From positions 1-64,000 of the forward strand of contig NZ_SRYG01000013.1 in the NCBI RefSeq assembly GCF_004793885.1: a stretch of DNA of 64,000 bases, read 5' to 3'. Source of the DNA: Dubosiella muris. GTDB taxonomy: Bacteria; Bacillota_I; Bacilli_A; Erysipelotrichales; Erysipelotrichaceae. The notes beneath the pieces are model-generated. The model ran no database searches. It was not told the origin of the DNA and was given only the letters and a program-made list of their open reading frames with translations. Shown here piece by piece: positions 9,063 through 22,589 of the stretch. The stretch's first letter is position 1, and each line of letters starts with the position of its first letter. Position numbers and translations under genes: made by a program.

Positions 9063-9312
9063 CTTGAAAATAAAAAAAGGTTTCCGCCATAGGACGAAAA
9101 CCGCGATACCACCTATATTCGCGCGCTTCTCGCAAAACGCGCCTCGTCGGGAACAACCATTCCCCAGTCCGCTAACGGTGACTTCCGTTCCGCCTTACGT
9201 ATCAGACGGACAGCTCAAAGACCATCTTCGCCGCGCGTCCAGCGATTCCTTCCACCACCCGGAATCTCTCTTGGCCCGCAACGCGCCGCTACTCTTCTCT
9301 TCCTCGCTTTTT
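9063..9312 (-). promoter_or_regulatory. T-box riboswitch, methionine (AUG specifier)
   Basis: The leader of metY-metA carries the conserved T-box GGTGGTATCGCGG (9113-9101). It is followed by an intrinsic terminator: GGTTT/AAACC arms within 9079-9102 and a T-run at 9077-9068. A purine-rich stem I region (AGAGAG; GGTGGTGG) lies upstream. The likely specifier is ATG at 9225-9223, in the context GAAGATGGTCTTTGAG. Uncharged initiator-type or elongator tRNA-Met would stabilise the antiterminator. Confidence 0.9.
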
Positions 9313-9348
9313 TATATTGTCCCTACTTTACCACAATCATTTTCATTT
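9293..9348. repeat. 56-bp direct repeat, copy A (T-box promoter region)
   Basis: Bases 9293-9348 match 10031-10086 in the same orientation with three mismatches. Copy A covers the promoter region and the first bases of the T-box leader. Confidence 0.9.
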
Positions 9349-9490
9349 GTCTTTCATTTTTTGAAAATTTTTCAAAAAAAGAGGCAAAACAAGATGCCCA
9401 AAAACGTCTTGCATGAATCAATAGGTATCCAAAAGATTTAGGTTACTATATCAACATACTGAATGAACTAAAGATCAAATACCCGTAGTT

Positions 9491-9892
9491 CTATTTACCG
9501 CTTACTTTTTTTGAATACCTATAACCTAAAACAATCCATATAAACAGCAGGATTATAAAAACACTTATATCAACAACTATTGGTGCTTTTAAAATTCTGA
9601 AAATTACTGTCAACACTGAACCTCCGCCAAAAAGCGCCATCGCTAATTTATGAATATATTTTAAGTAATCCTCAACAATATAGTTGTTATCGCAATCAAA
9701 ATTGTCATAATACGAAACTCTTGTGATCAATGTCATCATTCTATATTTATAAAGAAAATAGGATAAAGCCATCACAAAAGCATAACTATTTATGATCATA
9801 AAACCACACAATAATCCTTTATTCGAAATAAATAGTGGCCCAATAATTATGCTCAATATATAAATCATACATAAAATATAATATTTTTTCAT
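9491..9892 (-). CDS. Small membrane protein of unknown function
   Basis: 133 aa, ATG start preceded by GAGAGAGGA. About four hydrophobic segments are visible (residues about 5-25, 30-50, 85-103, 108-126) separated by a hydrophilic loop (YYDNFDCDNNYIVEDY). I recognise no family. Composition is strongly AT-rich with many Ile/Tyr/Asn codons, unlike the GC-richer neighbours. It lies between the two 56-bp repeats, which suggests a late arrival. Copy B of the repeat may supply its promoter. Confidence 0.7.
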   Translation of the reverse strand: MKKYYILCMIYILSIIIGPLFISNKGLLCGFMIINSYAFVMALSYFLYKYRMMTLITRVSYYDNFDCDNNYIVEDYLKYIHKLAMALFGGGSVLTVIFRILKAPIVVDISVFIILLFIWIVLGYRYSKKVSGK

Positions 9893-10030
9893 TTTTCCTC
9901 TCTCTGCTTACTTTATGTCTTCGTTTTTACTCTGCATATATTTGGGGAATAAAAGATGATTAGAAGAGAATATTTATACCAAAAACCGTTGATCAACAAG
10001 GAAATTGGAACAATTATTTTCTTTTCACAT

Positions 10031-10086
10031 TCTTCTCTTCCTCGCCTTTTTATATTATCCCTACTTTACCACAATTATTTTCATTT
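10031..10086. repeat. 56-bp direct repeat, copy B
   Basis: Second copy of the T-box promoter segment, 53 of 56 bases identical to 9293-9348. The T-box leader itself is not repeated. On the minus strand it points toward the gene at 9491-9892. Confidence 0.9.
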
Positions 10087-10114
10087 TTTAATTTATTTCG
10101 TTTCCTCGTCCTAT

Positions 10115-10148
10115 AAAAAAAGAAGGCGACCATTCCACAGTCGTCTTC
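10115..10148 (-). terminator. Terminator of the FUSC-like gene
   Basis: Arms GAAGACGAC and GTCGCCTTC (10148-10122), one mismatch, 9-nt loop, then TTTTTTTAT on the minus strand. Confidence 0.8.
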
Positions 10149-10177
10149 CAACAATCCATTTCCTTTTTAAAAGATTG

Positions 10178-11266
10178 CTACTTTTTTTCTTCTTTTCGCG
10201 CGCCATAATGGGAACGATGCGGCAAAAAGCGATGCAGCACGAACCGGTCGTACACGTAGAAAAACGCGAGTGCGAACACGATTCCGATCAGCGTATCGGC
10301 GATGCGGATCCATACAGCCGCTTCCACGCCGTACATGCCGGCCGCCAGCATAAGCGCTCCAAAGCAGTTGAGCGCCGTCTTATGCTTGTACTCGGTGCAA
10401 AGACCCAGGCATAAGCCGCCAACCGGGCCGACAAGCGGGTACAAAGACGCGGGAAGAATCGTGTACACCACATAAAAGGCCGCGCTGCCGAGCACGACGC
10501 CCAGAAGCCGGTCGGAAAATTTCTCCCGGATTCTCGCTTCCACATCGACATCCGAAAGCAGCGATCCGCAAGCGAAGCCAGCCCACATGAATCGTTCCAA
10601 ATGTATGGAGGAGAAAACCGCAAGCAGCAGCCCGACGCCAACTGCCAGCCGGATCCGCCATTGATCTTTGTATTCGTAAAGACTGAACCGCCTGATTTTG
10701 GACCAAAACGTAACATTCGCGTTTTGGTCTTTGTGGTTATGCGCGTAAACAAGCGCGCAAAGAACAAATCCAATGAGCGTCATCCACGCCCGATTCACAA
10801 ACGCCTGTCCCTCCACCGGATTGCCGGTCAAAAAAATAAACGCAAACGAATACAACCCGCCGTTTCCCATTTTCGGATCGTCGCTCGTCATCATCAAAAT
10901 CACGAAAAGCGACAGCCCATCCATTAAAAACTTGAGGACGGGATCCACCGCGTACGAGGCGACAGGCGCCACAAGCAGCAGCGCGAACACAATCGCCATA
11001 TTGAGAATCGAATCGCGCAGGCAATATCCGTAATTCACAAAACGAACCGCCAGAAGGATGCAAAAAATCGAAACGGCCATCGCGCTGTTGTCGCTGCCAA
11101 ACAAGGCCGCCATCACGCCAATAAAGGCGATGGCGAACACGACAATCAAAAGCGAGCGCACGATCATCCCCCGACGCAGCCGTTTGATTTCCTGCGGATC
11201 GTCGCTGGACCGGATCATCCGTTTCAGCACGTCCGGACTGCATTGCAGAATATCGTAAAATTTCAT
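10178..11266 (-). CDS. FUSC-like/aromatic acid exporter-type membrane protein
   Basis: 362 aa, ATG with GAGG upstream. Two blocks of hydrophobic helices are visible (residues about 35-180 and 205-345), separated by a charged stretch (HNHKDQNANVTFWSKIRRFSLYEYKDQWRIR). This two-half layout resembles FUSC/DUF2955-type exporters related to fusaric-acid resistance pumps. A short cytoplasmic N-terminus and a Lys/Glu-rich C-terminus are present. The substrate is unknown. It forms a single-gene unit with its own terminator. Confidence 0.65.
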   Translation of the reverse strand: MKFYDILQCSPDVLKRMIRSSDDPQEIKRLRRGMIVRSLLIVVFAIAFIGVMAALFGSDNSAMAVSIFCILLAVRFVNYGYCLRDSILNMAIVFALLLVAPVASYAVDPVLKFLMDGLSLFVILMMTSDDPKMGNGGLYSFAFIFLTGNPVEGQAFVNRAWMTLIGFVLCALVYAHNHKDQNANVTFWSKIRRFSLYEYKDQWRIRLAVGVGLLLAVFSSIHLERFMWAGFACGSLLSDVDVEARIREKFSDRLLGVVLGSAAFYVVYTILPASLYPLVGPVGGLCLGLCTEYKHKTALNCFGALMLAAGMYGVEAAVWIRIADTLIGIVFALAFFYVYDRFVLHRFLPHRSHYGARKEEKK

Positions 11267-11364
11267 AAAAACGCCTCATTTCAATATTTTCCGATTTTCC
11301 ATGGAATAGCTTAACAGAAAAGCGAAAAAAGTGAAATGTGAAACCCTTTTCAAGTTGAAACCGG

Positions 11365-11387
11365 CAAAAAAGGCACCCGAAGGTGCC
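11365..11387 (-). terminator. Terminator of the GH1 gene at 11396
   Basis: GGCACC-TTCG-GGTGCC (11387-11372) followed by TTTTTT on the minus strand. Confidence 0.92.
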
Positions 11388-11395
11388 GTTTTGTG

Positions 11396-12927
<1,532 letters not shown>

Positions 12928-12981
12928 TCGTTCCCGTTTTTCCGCGTTTTCGGCCGTTTTTACCATAATTCGCAAATTTGA

Positions 12982-15124
<2,143 letters not shown>

Positions 15125-15130
15125 TTCATC

Positions 15131-15166
15131 AAAAACGCGTGACGTGATTGCGCGTTTTTATTTTTC
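15131..15166 (+). terminator. Terminator of the GH1-HAD operon
   Basis: AAAAACGCG (15131-15139) and CGCGTTTTT (15151-15159) with a T-rich tail. Confidence 0.85.
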
Positions 15167-15194
15167 TTGCGTTTCGAGAAAGGATTGCTATAAT
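15167..15194 (+). promoter_or_regulatory. Sigma-A promoter of the Rpn-like gene
   Basis: TTGCGT (15167-15172), 16-bp spacer, TATAAT (15189-15194). Confidence 0.65.
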
Positions 15195-15286
15195 GGGAAA
15201 GTAACATTTCAAACCAATCATTCGATTGGTTTTATCCGGAATTTCTTTTTTCCACATGTATTCATCCCAGAAAGGAATCGTATCTC

Positions 15287-16312
15287 ATGTCCAACAAAGA
15301 CATCTCTCAAAAAGATCTTTTGCGGATTCCAAGTGTGGTCGCCTCTTTGATCAACTTTCTTCTTTACGACAACAAGACCGTGATCCGCGCTTCCCAAATC
15401 CGCTACATCGACTTATCCGAACATTTTTTCTTCGACAAGCTCTTGCGTCCTGTTTTTCCCGATGTGTGTGTTTTCGTTTCGGGTTCCAAACGCAACCTGC
15501 CCTTCATCCTTTGTTTTGAAAATCAGACCCGTTCCGATTCAACGATGGCGGTTCGTAATTTCATCTACATAGCCGCCGTCTTTTTGTGGCAGCTGCGACA
15601 GAAACATTCTTCCGGTTTTGAATGGACAAAAAACCGGTTCGTTCCTTGTGTCGTGTTCACCTTGCATTATGGCCGGTTTGCCTGGAAACCCAAGTCGTTT
15701 CGGGAATTATTTCAGTTCGATTCATATCCTTGCTTGCAACCGTTCCTGACCGATTATAAAATGAATGTAGAAAACATCGCTTGCTGGGACCGGGAAAAAA
15801 TCGAGTCGATTCGAAGCGATTTCCGGTTCATTGCCGACTATTGCGCACAAATGCGCGCCAGTCACGGGAAAACCTACGAGCCGCCAACGACCTGGCCGAT
15901 TGAACACGTCGAACAAACCTTGACGGCGCTGGCGGCTTTGTCGCAAGATCCCGATTTAAAGAAGGTATTCGATGAATACGTGCAACAATTCAAAACAAAT
16001 GAACAGAAAGGAGCCCCGACAATGGCTAGTGTAATTGCCCATATCCTACAGCGCGGCGAGCGCATTGGAGAACAACGTGGTGAACAACGTGGTGAAAAAC
16101 GCGGAAGACAACTTGGTTTTCAGGAGGCGGAAAGAAAATTTGAGAAAAAGCTCCACACCTTGACCCGGGAGCATAATGAAATGATCTCTACCTTCGTCAT
16201 CCTCGCTCAAAAGCGCATGGTCGAACAGGGTCTGTCCGCCAGCGAGGCGCTCGACCAGCTCGGCTATCCGGAAACCATTCGCGCCAAAGTCCTTCCCTTT
16301 CTTGTCAACTGA
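15287..16312 (+). CDS. Rpn-like PD-(D/E)XK family protein
   Basis: 341 aa, ATG after GAAAGGAAT. The putative core strand sits at FPDVCVFVSG followed by FILCFENQT (residues about 60-85), the same arrangement as in 58885-59925. HYGRFAWKPKS and DYKMNVENIA are shared between these two proteins. The C-terminal third is charged, with short repeats (GERIGEQRGEQRGEKRG) before a helix ending in a conserved MVEQGLSASEALDQLG motif. Relatives are often annotated as Rpn family nuclease/putative transposase; function here is unproven. It has its own promoter and terminator. Confidence 0.75.
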   Translation: MSNKDISQKDLLRIPSVVASLINFLLYDNKTVIRASQIRYIDLSEHFFFDKLLRPVFPDVCVFVSGSKRNLPFILCFENQTRSDSTMAVRNFIYIAAVFLWQLRQKHSSGFEWTKNRFVPCVVFTLHYGRFAWKPKSFRELFQFDSYPCLQPFLTDYKMNVENIACWDREKIESIRSDFRFIADYCAQMRASHGKTYEPPTTWPIEHVEQTLTALAALSQDPDLKKVFDEYVQQFKTNEQKGAPTMASVIAHILQRGERIGEQRGEQRGEKRGRQLGFQEAERKFEKKLHTLTREHNEMISTFVILAQKRMVEQGLSASEALDQLGYPETIRAKVLPFLVN

Positions 16313-16326
16313 TGGATAATTTTCCT

Positions 16327-16352
16327 AAAGGCCTTCAACTGAAGGTCTTTTT
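16327..16352 (+). terminator. Terminator of the Rpn-like gene
   Basis: AAAGGCCTTCA-ACT-GAAGGTCTTT followed by T residues. Confidence 0.8.
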
Positions 16353-16357
16353 CATAC

Positions 16358-16383
16358 AAAAAAAAAGCCAGCGGCTGCTGGCT
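16358..16383 (-). terminator. Terminator of trigger-factor-like gene 1
   Basis: AGCCAGC (16383-16377) and GCTGGCT (16372-16366), then a run of T on the minus strand. Confidence 0.9.
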
Positions 16384-16391
16384 AACATATT

Positions 16392-17606
16392 TTATTTTGA
16401 ATTGTTTTTCGTTAAGAAATCCAACGTCTTGCGCTGCACGATTTGCGGACGAATGACATCGTCGGAAATGAACATTTGAAGCTGTTCGGCCGGCATATGG
16501 TAAAGATTGCTCATCAATTCATATTCCTGCGCGATTTCTTCCTGTGTCGCTTCGATCTTTTCTTTTTCAGCGATCGCGATCAGAATCAGCGCTTGTTTGA
16601 TTTGCGTAACCGCCTGTGGCTCAAGCTGCTTTCTGAACTCTTCCTCGGTTGTCTGCGCCATTTGCATATACTGGTCAAACTGCATGCCGTATTGCTGGAG
16701 CTGACCTTTCAGCTCGTTAAGCTGCTGGTCGACTTGCTGGTCGATCATCTTTTGCGGCACTTCCACTTGCGCATCCGCGACGACCTTGTCCAAAATTTCA
16801 ATCGCCTGCTTGTTTTTGGCTTCCTGCTCTTTGATCTCCCGCATATGTTCTTTGGACGTCGCCTTGAACTCCTCGACGGTTTTCACATTTTCCAAACCGA
16901 GCTTTTCGATAAACGCGTCATCGAGCTGCGGCGCGATCTTTTCCTTCACCGCGTGGCAGGTGACTTGGAAAACAACCGGCGCGCCCGCCAGCGACGCTTC
17001 AAAGTAATCCTCAGGGAATGAAACGTTGATTTCCTTTTGTTCTCCCTTTTGAATGCCAATCAGCTGCTCTTCAAATCCGGGAATGAAGGAATGCGAACCT
17101 AAGATCAGCGGATAGTTTTCCGCGCTTCCGCCATCAAACGGAACGCCGTCTTTCACGCCGATAAAGTCGATAACGACCTGGTCGCCGTCCTGCGCGGGCC
17201 GATCCACGTCCTCCCACATATCCTGGGACTGGATTTGCTGGTTGACATACTCCAGCACTTCTTCGTCGCTTACACTGACTTCTTCTTTCAGCACTTCGAA
17301 TCCCGTATACTTTCCTAAGTTGACATCCGGTACGAGCGTGCAAGCCACCGTAATGCGCAAGTCGCCGTCTTTTTCCTCTTTAAATTCGATTTCCGGCTGG
17401 GTCGCCAGCTTCAATCCTTCTTCGATGATCGCCTCCTGAATGAGCTGCATCGCCTCGAATTGTTTCGCGGACTCTAAATTGGCCGCCTCGTCTTCCGATT
17501 TTTGGCTTTCCGCGACGTTTTTAATGACTTCATCCAAGTCGGCTTTGGCAACAACCGCCTCGATCAGCACTGTGTCTTTATTTGGTTTATTGATTTTTTT
17601 ATCCAT
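16392..17606 (-). CDS. Trigger-factor-like chaperone/PPIase, paralogue 1
   Basis: 404 aa from ATG 17606; upstream in-frame codons have no better SD. Order: a short N-terminal domain (1-130), an FKBP-type PPIase domain (about 140-230: DGDQVVIDFIG, PLILGSHSFIPGFE, LAGAPVVFQV), and a helical C-terminal chaperone domain (about 235-404) rich in Gln. The GFRxGKxP ribosome-docking signature of canonical trigger factor is absent; the corresponding loop reads NVAESQKSEDEAANLES. It is therefore probably a specialised paralogue, not the main Tig. A second copy lies at 19267. Confidence 0.85.
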   Translation of the reverse strand: MDKKINKPNKDTVLIEAVVAKADLDEVIKNVAESQKSEDEAANLESAKQFEAMQLIQEAIIEEGLKLATQPEIEFKEEKDGDLRITVACTLVPDVNLGKYTGFEVLKEEVSVSDEEVLEYVNQQIQSQDMWEDVDRPAQDGDQVVIDFIGVKDGVPFDGGSAENYPLILGSHSFIPGFEEQLIGIQKGEQKEINVSFPEDYFEASLAGAPVVFQVTCHAVKEKIAPQLDDAFIEKLGLENVKTVEEFKATSKEHMREIKEQEAKNKQAIEILDKVVADAQVEVPQKMIDQQVDQQLNELKGQLQQYGMQFDQYMQMAQTTEEEFRKQLEPQAVTQIKQALILIAIAEKEKIEATQEEIAQEYELMSNLYHMPAEQLQMFISDDVIRPQIVQRKTLDFLTKNNSK

Positions 17607-17706
17607 GATGATCCATCTTCTTTCTACAGTTTCATTATAATCTCTCCATAACAATTCGGATAACCGTTTGCCTGCAAGAGAAGGCGCGAAACTATATATT
17701 CAAAAT

Positions 17707-19200
<1,494 letters not shown>

Positions 19201-19254
19201 TTAACACGGTTTCGGTATTGGGATGCTTTCTTTTTTTCATTGTGTTTCATTTTT

Positions 19255-19279
19255 GAAAAAAGCCGGCTACTGCCCGGCT
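19255..19279 (-). terminator. Terminator of trigger-factor-like gene 2, stop codon in loop
   Basis: AGCCGG (19279-19274) and CCGGCT (19266-19261) with TTTTTTC after. The TAG stop (19269-19267) lies in the loop. Confidence 0.88.
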
Positions 19280-20499
19280 TTGTCCCCTTCCATGTTGTGG
19301 TCTTTTAAGAAGTCCATCGTCTTGCGCTGCGCGATTTGCGTCGCCACCGCCGGCGCCGGAATCATTTGCACCAGCTGGGAAGCCGGCATTTGATACACCC
19401 GCGCGAGCAGCTCGTACTCGGCTTGCAGTTCCTTCTCGTCCGCTTTGATTTGCTCCTTTTGAGCGATCGCGTCCAGCACGAGCGCCTGCTTGATTTCCTG
19501 CGTCGCCATCGGAACGAGCTGCGCTTTCAACGCGTCCAGTTCCTGTCCGCTCATTTTCAAATACTGCTCCATCGTCATCCCGTATTGCTGGATTTGATTT
19601 TGAAGCTGGCTCAAGCGCTGGGCCACCTGGTTGTCAATCATCTTTTGCGGAACGCGTACTTCCACTTGCGCCATCACTTTTTCCAAAATCGCCGCCGCGA
19701 GCTTGTCGTCCGCCTCGCGTTCCTTCACGGAAACGAGATGGTTTTTGACCGTTTCCTTCAGCTGCTCGACCGTTTTGATTTGCTCGTGGCCCAGCTTGGC
19801 GACAAACGCGTCCGTAAGCTCCGGTTCCACGGCTTCCTGCACCGCTTTGCACGTCACGTCGAAAACGACCGGCGCTCCCGCCAGGCTCTTTTCAAAATAA
19901 TCGGCCGGGAAAGTCACTTCCACCGCTTTTTGCTCGCCCTTTCGAATGCCAATCAGCTGCGTTTCAAAGCCGGGAATGAAAGCGCCCGATCCAAGAACGA
20001 GCGGATAATCCGTCCCGCTTCCGCCTTCAAACACCGTTCCGTCTTTTTTTCCAACGAAGTCGATGATGACCTGGCTTCCGGATGTGGCCGGCTGGTCGGT
20101 TTCCTCCCATACCGGATGCGCGGCGATTTGTTTTTGGGCTTCCGCCAGAACCTCTTCCTCTTTGACGTCGACAATTTGTTTTTCCAGCTGGAAGTTGGTG
20201 TATTGTCCCACTTCGATGGCCGGAATCAAGGTGCACGTCACCCGCGCCTCGATATCGCCGTTTTCGTTTTCCTTTTCTTCGATTTCCGGCTCGGTGGCCA
20301 GCTTCGAACGCGTCTTGACAAACTCTTCCTCGATCGCCTTGGAAATCTCGTAGTTGAGAGCGTATTGGCGCACGGTCTTCTCGTCTGCGTTTTGGAGCAT
20401 TTCTTTCGCCTTGGCCATCGTCTCTTCCAATTCTGTTTTGGAAATCGTCACATCCAATACGACGATTTCCTCGTTTCGATGATTCACTGTATACTGCAT
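19267..20499 (-). CDS. Trigger-factor-like chaperone/PPIase, paralogue 2
   Basis: 410 aa, ATG preceded by AGAGGAT. Same three-domain plan as 16392-17606: N-domain (1-130), FKBP-type PPIase (about 135-225, GSQVIIDFVG, PLVLGSGAFIPGFE) and helical chaperone domain. The N-domain loop reads AKAKEMLQNADEKTVRQYA, again without GFRxGKxP. The conserved C-terminal ends (QRKTMDFLKD here, QRKTLDFLTK in paralogue 1) show common descent. It probably assists folding or proline isomerisation; direct ribosome binding is doubtful. Confidence 0.85.
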   Translation of the reverse strand: MQYTVNHRNEEIVVLDVTISKTELEETMAKAKEMLQNADEKTVRQYALNYEISKAIEEEFVKTRSKLATEPEIEEKENENGDIEARVTCTLIPAIEVGQYTNFQLEKQIVDVKEEEVLAEAQKQIAAHPVWEETDQPATSGSQVIIDFVGKKDGTVFEGGSGTDYPLVLGSGAFIPGFETQLIGIRKGEQKAVEVTFPADYFEKSLAGAPVVFDVTCKAVQEAVEPELTDAFVAKLGHEQIKTVEQLKETVKNHLVSVKEREADDKLAAAILEKVMAQVEVRVPQKMIDNQVAQRLSQLQNQIQQYGMTMEQYLKMSGQELDALKAQLVPMATQEIKQALVLDAIAQKEQIKADEKELQAEYELLARVYQMPASQLVQMIPAPAVATQIAQRKTMDFLKDHNMEGDKAGQ

Positions 20500-20638
20500 A
20501 AGATCCTCTTCTTTCCTGTGTTTTTATATTGTATCGTGTCCTTTGTCCTTGCAACAATGCGTTTGCCTGCATTTCGCCTGCGACCTTTCGACAGAGCCTA
20601 TGGTAAAATAGACAAGCGAAAAAGGGGGAATTTATTTT

Positions 20639-21520
20639 ATGGGTTTTGGATTGCTCGCGGGCGTCTTATGGGCGCTGGACACGGTCGTGCTCTCGAAGGC
20701 GCTCTCGTTTTACGAGGCGCTGCTCATCGCGCCGCTCGTGGCGGCGTTTTTGCACGACACCTGCTCGTTTGTTTATTTGACGTTTTACCATGGATGGAAA
20801 AAGGGAATAAAAAAAGCGGTGCGCGTGCTGCGTTCGAAACAAGGACTTTGGATCGTTCTGGCTTCGATTTTGGGCGGCCCGCTCGGCATGAGCGGCTACG
20901 TCAGCGCGATCTTCTTCATGGGACCAAGCTACACGGCCGCGTTTTCCAGCTTGTATCCCGCCTTTGGGGCGCTGATGGCCGTTGTCCTGTTCAAAGAAAA
21001 GCTGACTCGAAAACAAGTTTTTGGCATGTTTGTCGCCTTGGGCGGCGTCGTGGCGTTGTCGATGACGCCAAACGATTCGATTCGAAATTTTCCGCTTGGC
21101 CTTGGCTGCGCCCTGCTTTGCATGGTGTGCTGGGGACTGGAAGGCTTGCTCGCGCAGCAGGGAATGAAAAAAGAAACGATTTCCAGCGACCAGGCATTGT
21201 GGATGCGCCAGGGCGTTTCCGCCCTTGGATACGGGCTTGTCATCATGAATTTGATTTCGGGCTGGGAACTGGCGGAAACCATGGTCGTCCAGCATCATAT
21301 AGGCTGGATCGCGCTGGCGGCGCTGGCCGGCACGGCGTCGTACTTGTGCTACTATCACGCGCTGCACCAAATCGGATCCACGAAAGCGATGCCGCTCAAT
21401 ATCACATACGTCGCCTGGTCGATCGGCTTGTCCTTTTTGATTTTGGGCGCCGTCCCTTCGGGGCGGGAAGTGCTGTTTGCCCTGGTTGTTTTGTGCGGCG
21501 CCATCCTGTCGGCCAGCTGA
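20639..21520 (+). CDS. EamA/DMT-family transporter
   Basis: 293 aa with about ten hydrophobic helices in two EamA halves. The first half ends at residues about 105-125 with the typical YPAFGALMAVVLFKEKLT signature. Start ATG 20639 with a GGGGGA SD. Drug/metabolite transporters of this family move small metabolites; the substrate cannot be inferred. It is divergent from trigger-factor-like gene 2 and followed by the DUF1275 gene after 79 bp. Confidence 0.85.
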   Translation: MGFGLLAGVLWALDTVVLSKALSFYEALLIAPLVAAFLHDTCSFVYLTFYHGWKKGIKKAVRVLRSKQGLWIVLASILGGPLGMSGYVSAIFFMGPSYTAAFSSLYPAFGALMAVVLFKEKLTRKQVFGMFVALGGVVALSMTPNDSIRNFPLGLGCALLCMVCWGLEGLLAQQGMKKETISSDQALWMRQGVSALGYGLVIMNLISGWELAETMVVQHHIGWIALAALAGTASYLCYYHALHQIGSTKAMPLNITYVAWSIGLSFLILGAVPSGREVLFALVVLCGAILSAS

Positions 21521-21599
21521 AAGCGCTGTCAACAAAAAATTCCATTTTTTAAAGGCTTTCTGTCCACTTTTTTTCATTCCCGAGTATAATAGGGGGCGT

Positions 21600-22397
21600 A
21601 TGAATCAACTTCAAAAACAAGTGGAACAGGAAATCGAGGAAGAGCTCATCGACGAGCTCGCCGAAGAACAAATCGAGGAAACCGAGGAAAGCGAATTCGA
21701 GTATCTGGAATGCGAAAAGCGTCACGTGTTCCTTTTGCTGATGTTCGTCGGCGGCTTTTACGGCGCCTACACGTATTCGATTCGCGGGGGCGTGTTTTGC
21801 AACGCGCAAACCGCCAACTTTGTGTTGTTTGCCATGGCGCTGGGCAGCGCCAACTTCATGAAAGCCGTGTACTACCTCGTGCCGATGGGCGCCTACCTGC
21901 TTGGAACCATCGTTTCCGAGGCCCTCCCTTCCCCGATCAAAAAACATCACTGGCTGCGCTGGGATACGATCCTGATCGGTTTGGAAATCGTGGCGGTCGC
22001 CCTGCTGGGCTTCGTGCCGGACAGCGCGCCGTTCCAAATCACCCAAATTACGATCAACGTGCTGTGCTCGATGCAGTACAACACGTTTCGCCAGGCGCGG
22101 GGCATTCCGATGGCGACGACCTTTTGCACCAACCACGTCCGCCAGCTTGGCATTCATATCGTCAAAGCCCTCAAGCATCCGGAAAACCAGGCGTTCTCCA
22201 AGCGGGCGTGGCTGCATGTCGGCATGCTGGGCGTCTTTGTGGCCGGCGGCGTGCTCTCCACATTTTTGTGCGCGGTGTTTTCCGGCCGGGCCATCTGGTT
22301 TACTTTGATTCCGCTTGGCTTTATTTTCATCCAGCTCATTTACGCCGATCTCGTGAAAGAAAAAGAAGTCTTCGATATGACCCCGAAAGGACATTAA
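21600..22397 (+). CDS. YoaK/DUF1275-family membrane protein
   Basis: 265 aa from ATG 21600. The first 40 residues are very acidic (EQEIEEELIDELAEEQIEETEE), followed by six hydrophobic segments. RGGVFCNAQTANFVLFAMALG and the FCTNHVRQLG region fit DUF1275 proteins, whose role is unknown. AGGGGG precedes the start, but a TATAAT (21585-21590) lies only nine bases before the ATG, so any transcript from that box would have almost no leader. Confidence 0.82.
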   Translation: MNQLQKQVEQEIEEELIDELAEEQIEETEESEFEYLECEKRHVFLLLMFVGGFYGAYTYSIRGGVFCNAQTANFVLFAMALGSANFMKAVYYLVPMGAYLLGTIVSEALPSPIKKHHWLRWDTILIGLEIVAVALLGFVPDSAPFQITQITINVLCSMQYNTFRQARGIPMATTFCTNHVRQLGIHIVKALKHPENQAFSKRAWLHVGMLGVFVAGGVLSTFLCAVFSGRAIWFTLIPLGFIFIQLIYADLVKEKEVFDMTPKGH

Positions 22398-22409
22398 GAC
22401 TTCTTTTTT
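22362..22409 (+). terminator. Terminator of the DUF1275 gene, overlapping the CDS end
   Basis: AAAGAAGTCTT (22362-22372) pairs with AAGACTTCTTT (22396-22406), followed by T residues. The 5' arm is coding and the stop is at the base of the 3' arm. Confidence 0.7.
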
Positions 22410-22589
22410 ATATTCTCTAAACCTTTGATTGAACTTTCCGCAAACGCCGGCTGGAAAAGCGCTTTGAAAATAGCGGTTCCCTTGTGCGTTTTGCTTATCA
22501 GATAGAACATTCCAGGCTTTCCGCGCCAGAAATTCTATCCCCTCGTCTTTATTGTACGCTTTTATTTATAAATGACCACCCTTAAAGCT
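22410..22589. other. Intergenic stretch between convergent genes
   Basis: 180 bp between the DUF1275 gene and rpoN. No convincing ORF, promoter or structured RNA was seen. Confidence 0.5.

Noticed and set aside
9052-9156. N-terminal extension of MetY
   Set aside because: It would translate T-box leader RNA; the start at 9051 has a proper SD and the family N-terminus.
8143-9441. 432-codon + strand ORF
   Set aside because: Runs antisense through metY and the T-box leader; no RBS or family.
9293-10086. Insertion sequence bounded by repeats
   Set aside because: The repeats are direct and long, there are no terminal inverted repeats and no transposase, so an IS is not supported.
19336-21552. 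738-codon + strand ORF
   Set aside because: Lies opposite the trigger-factor-like gene and in the wrong frame of the EamA gene; Arg/His-rich shadow.
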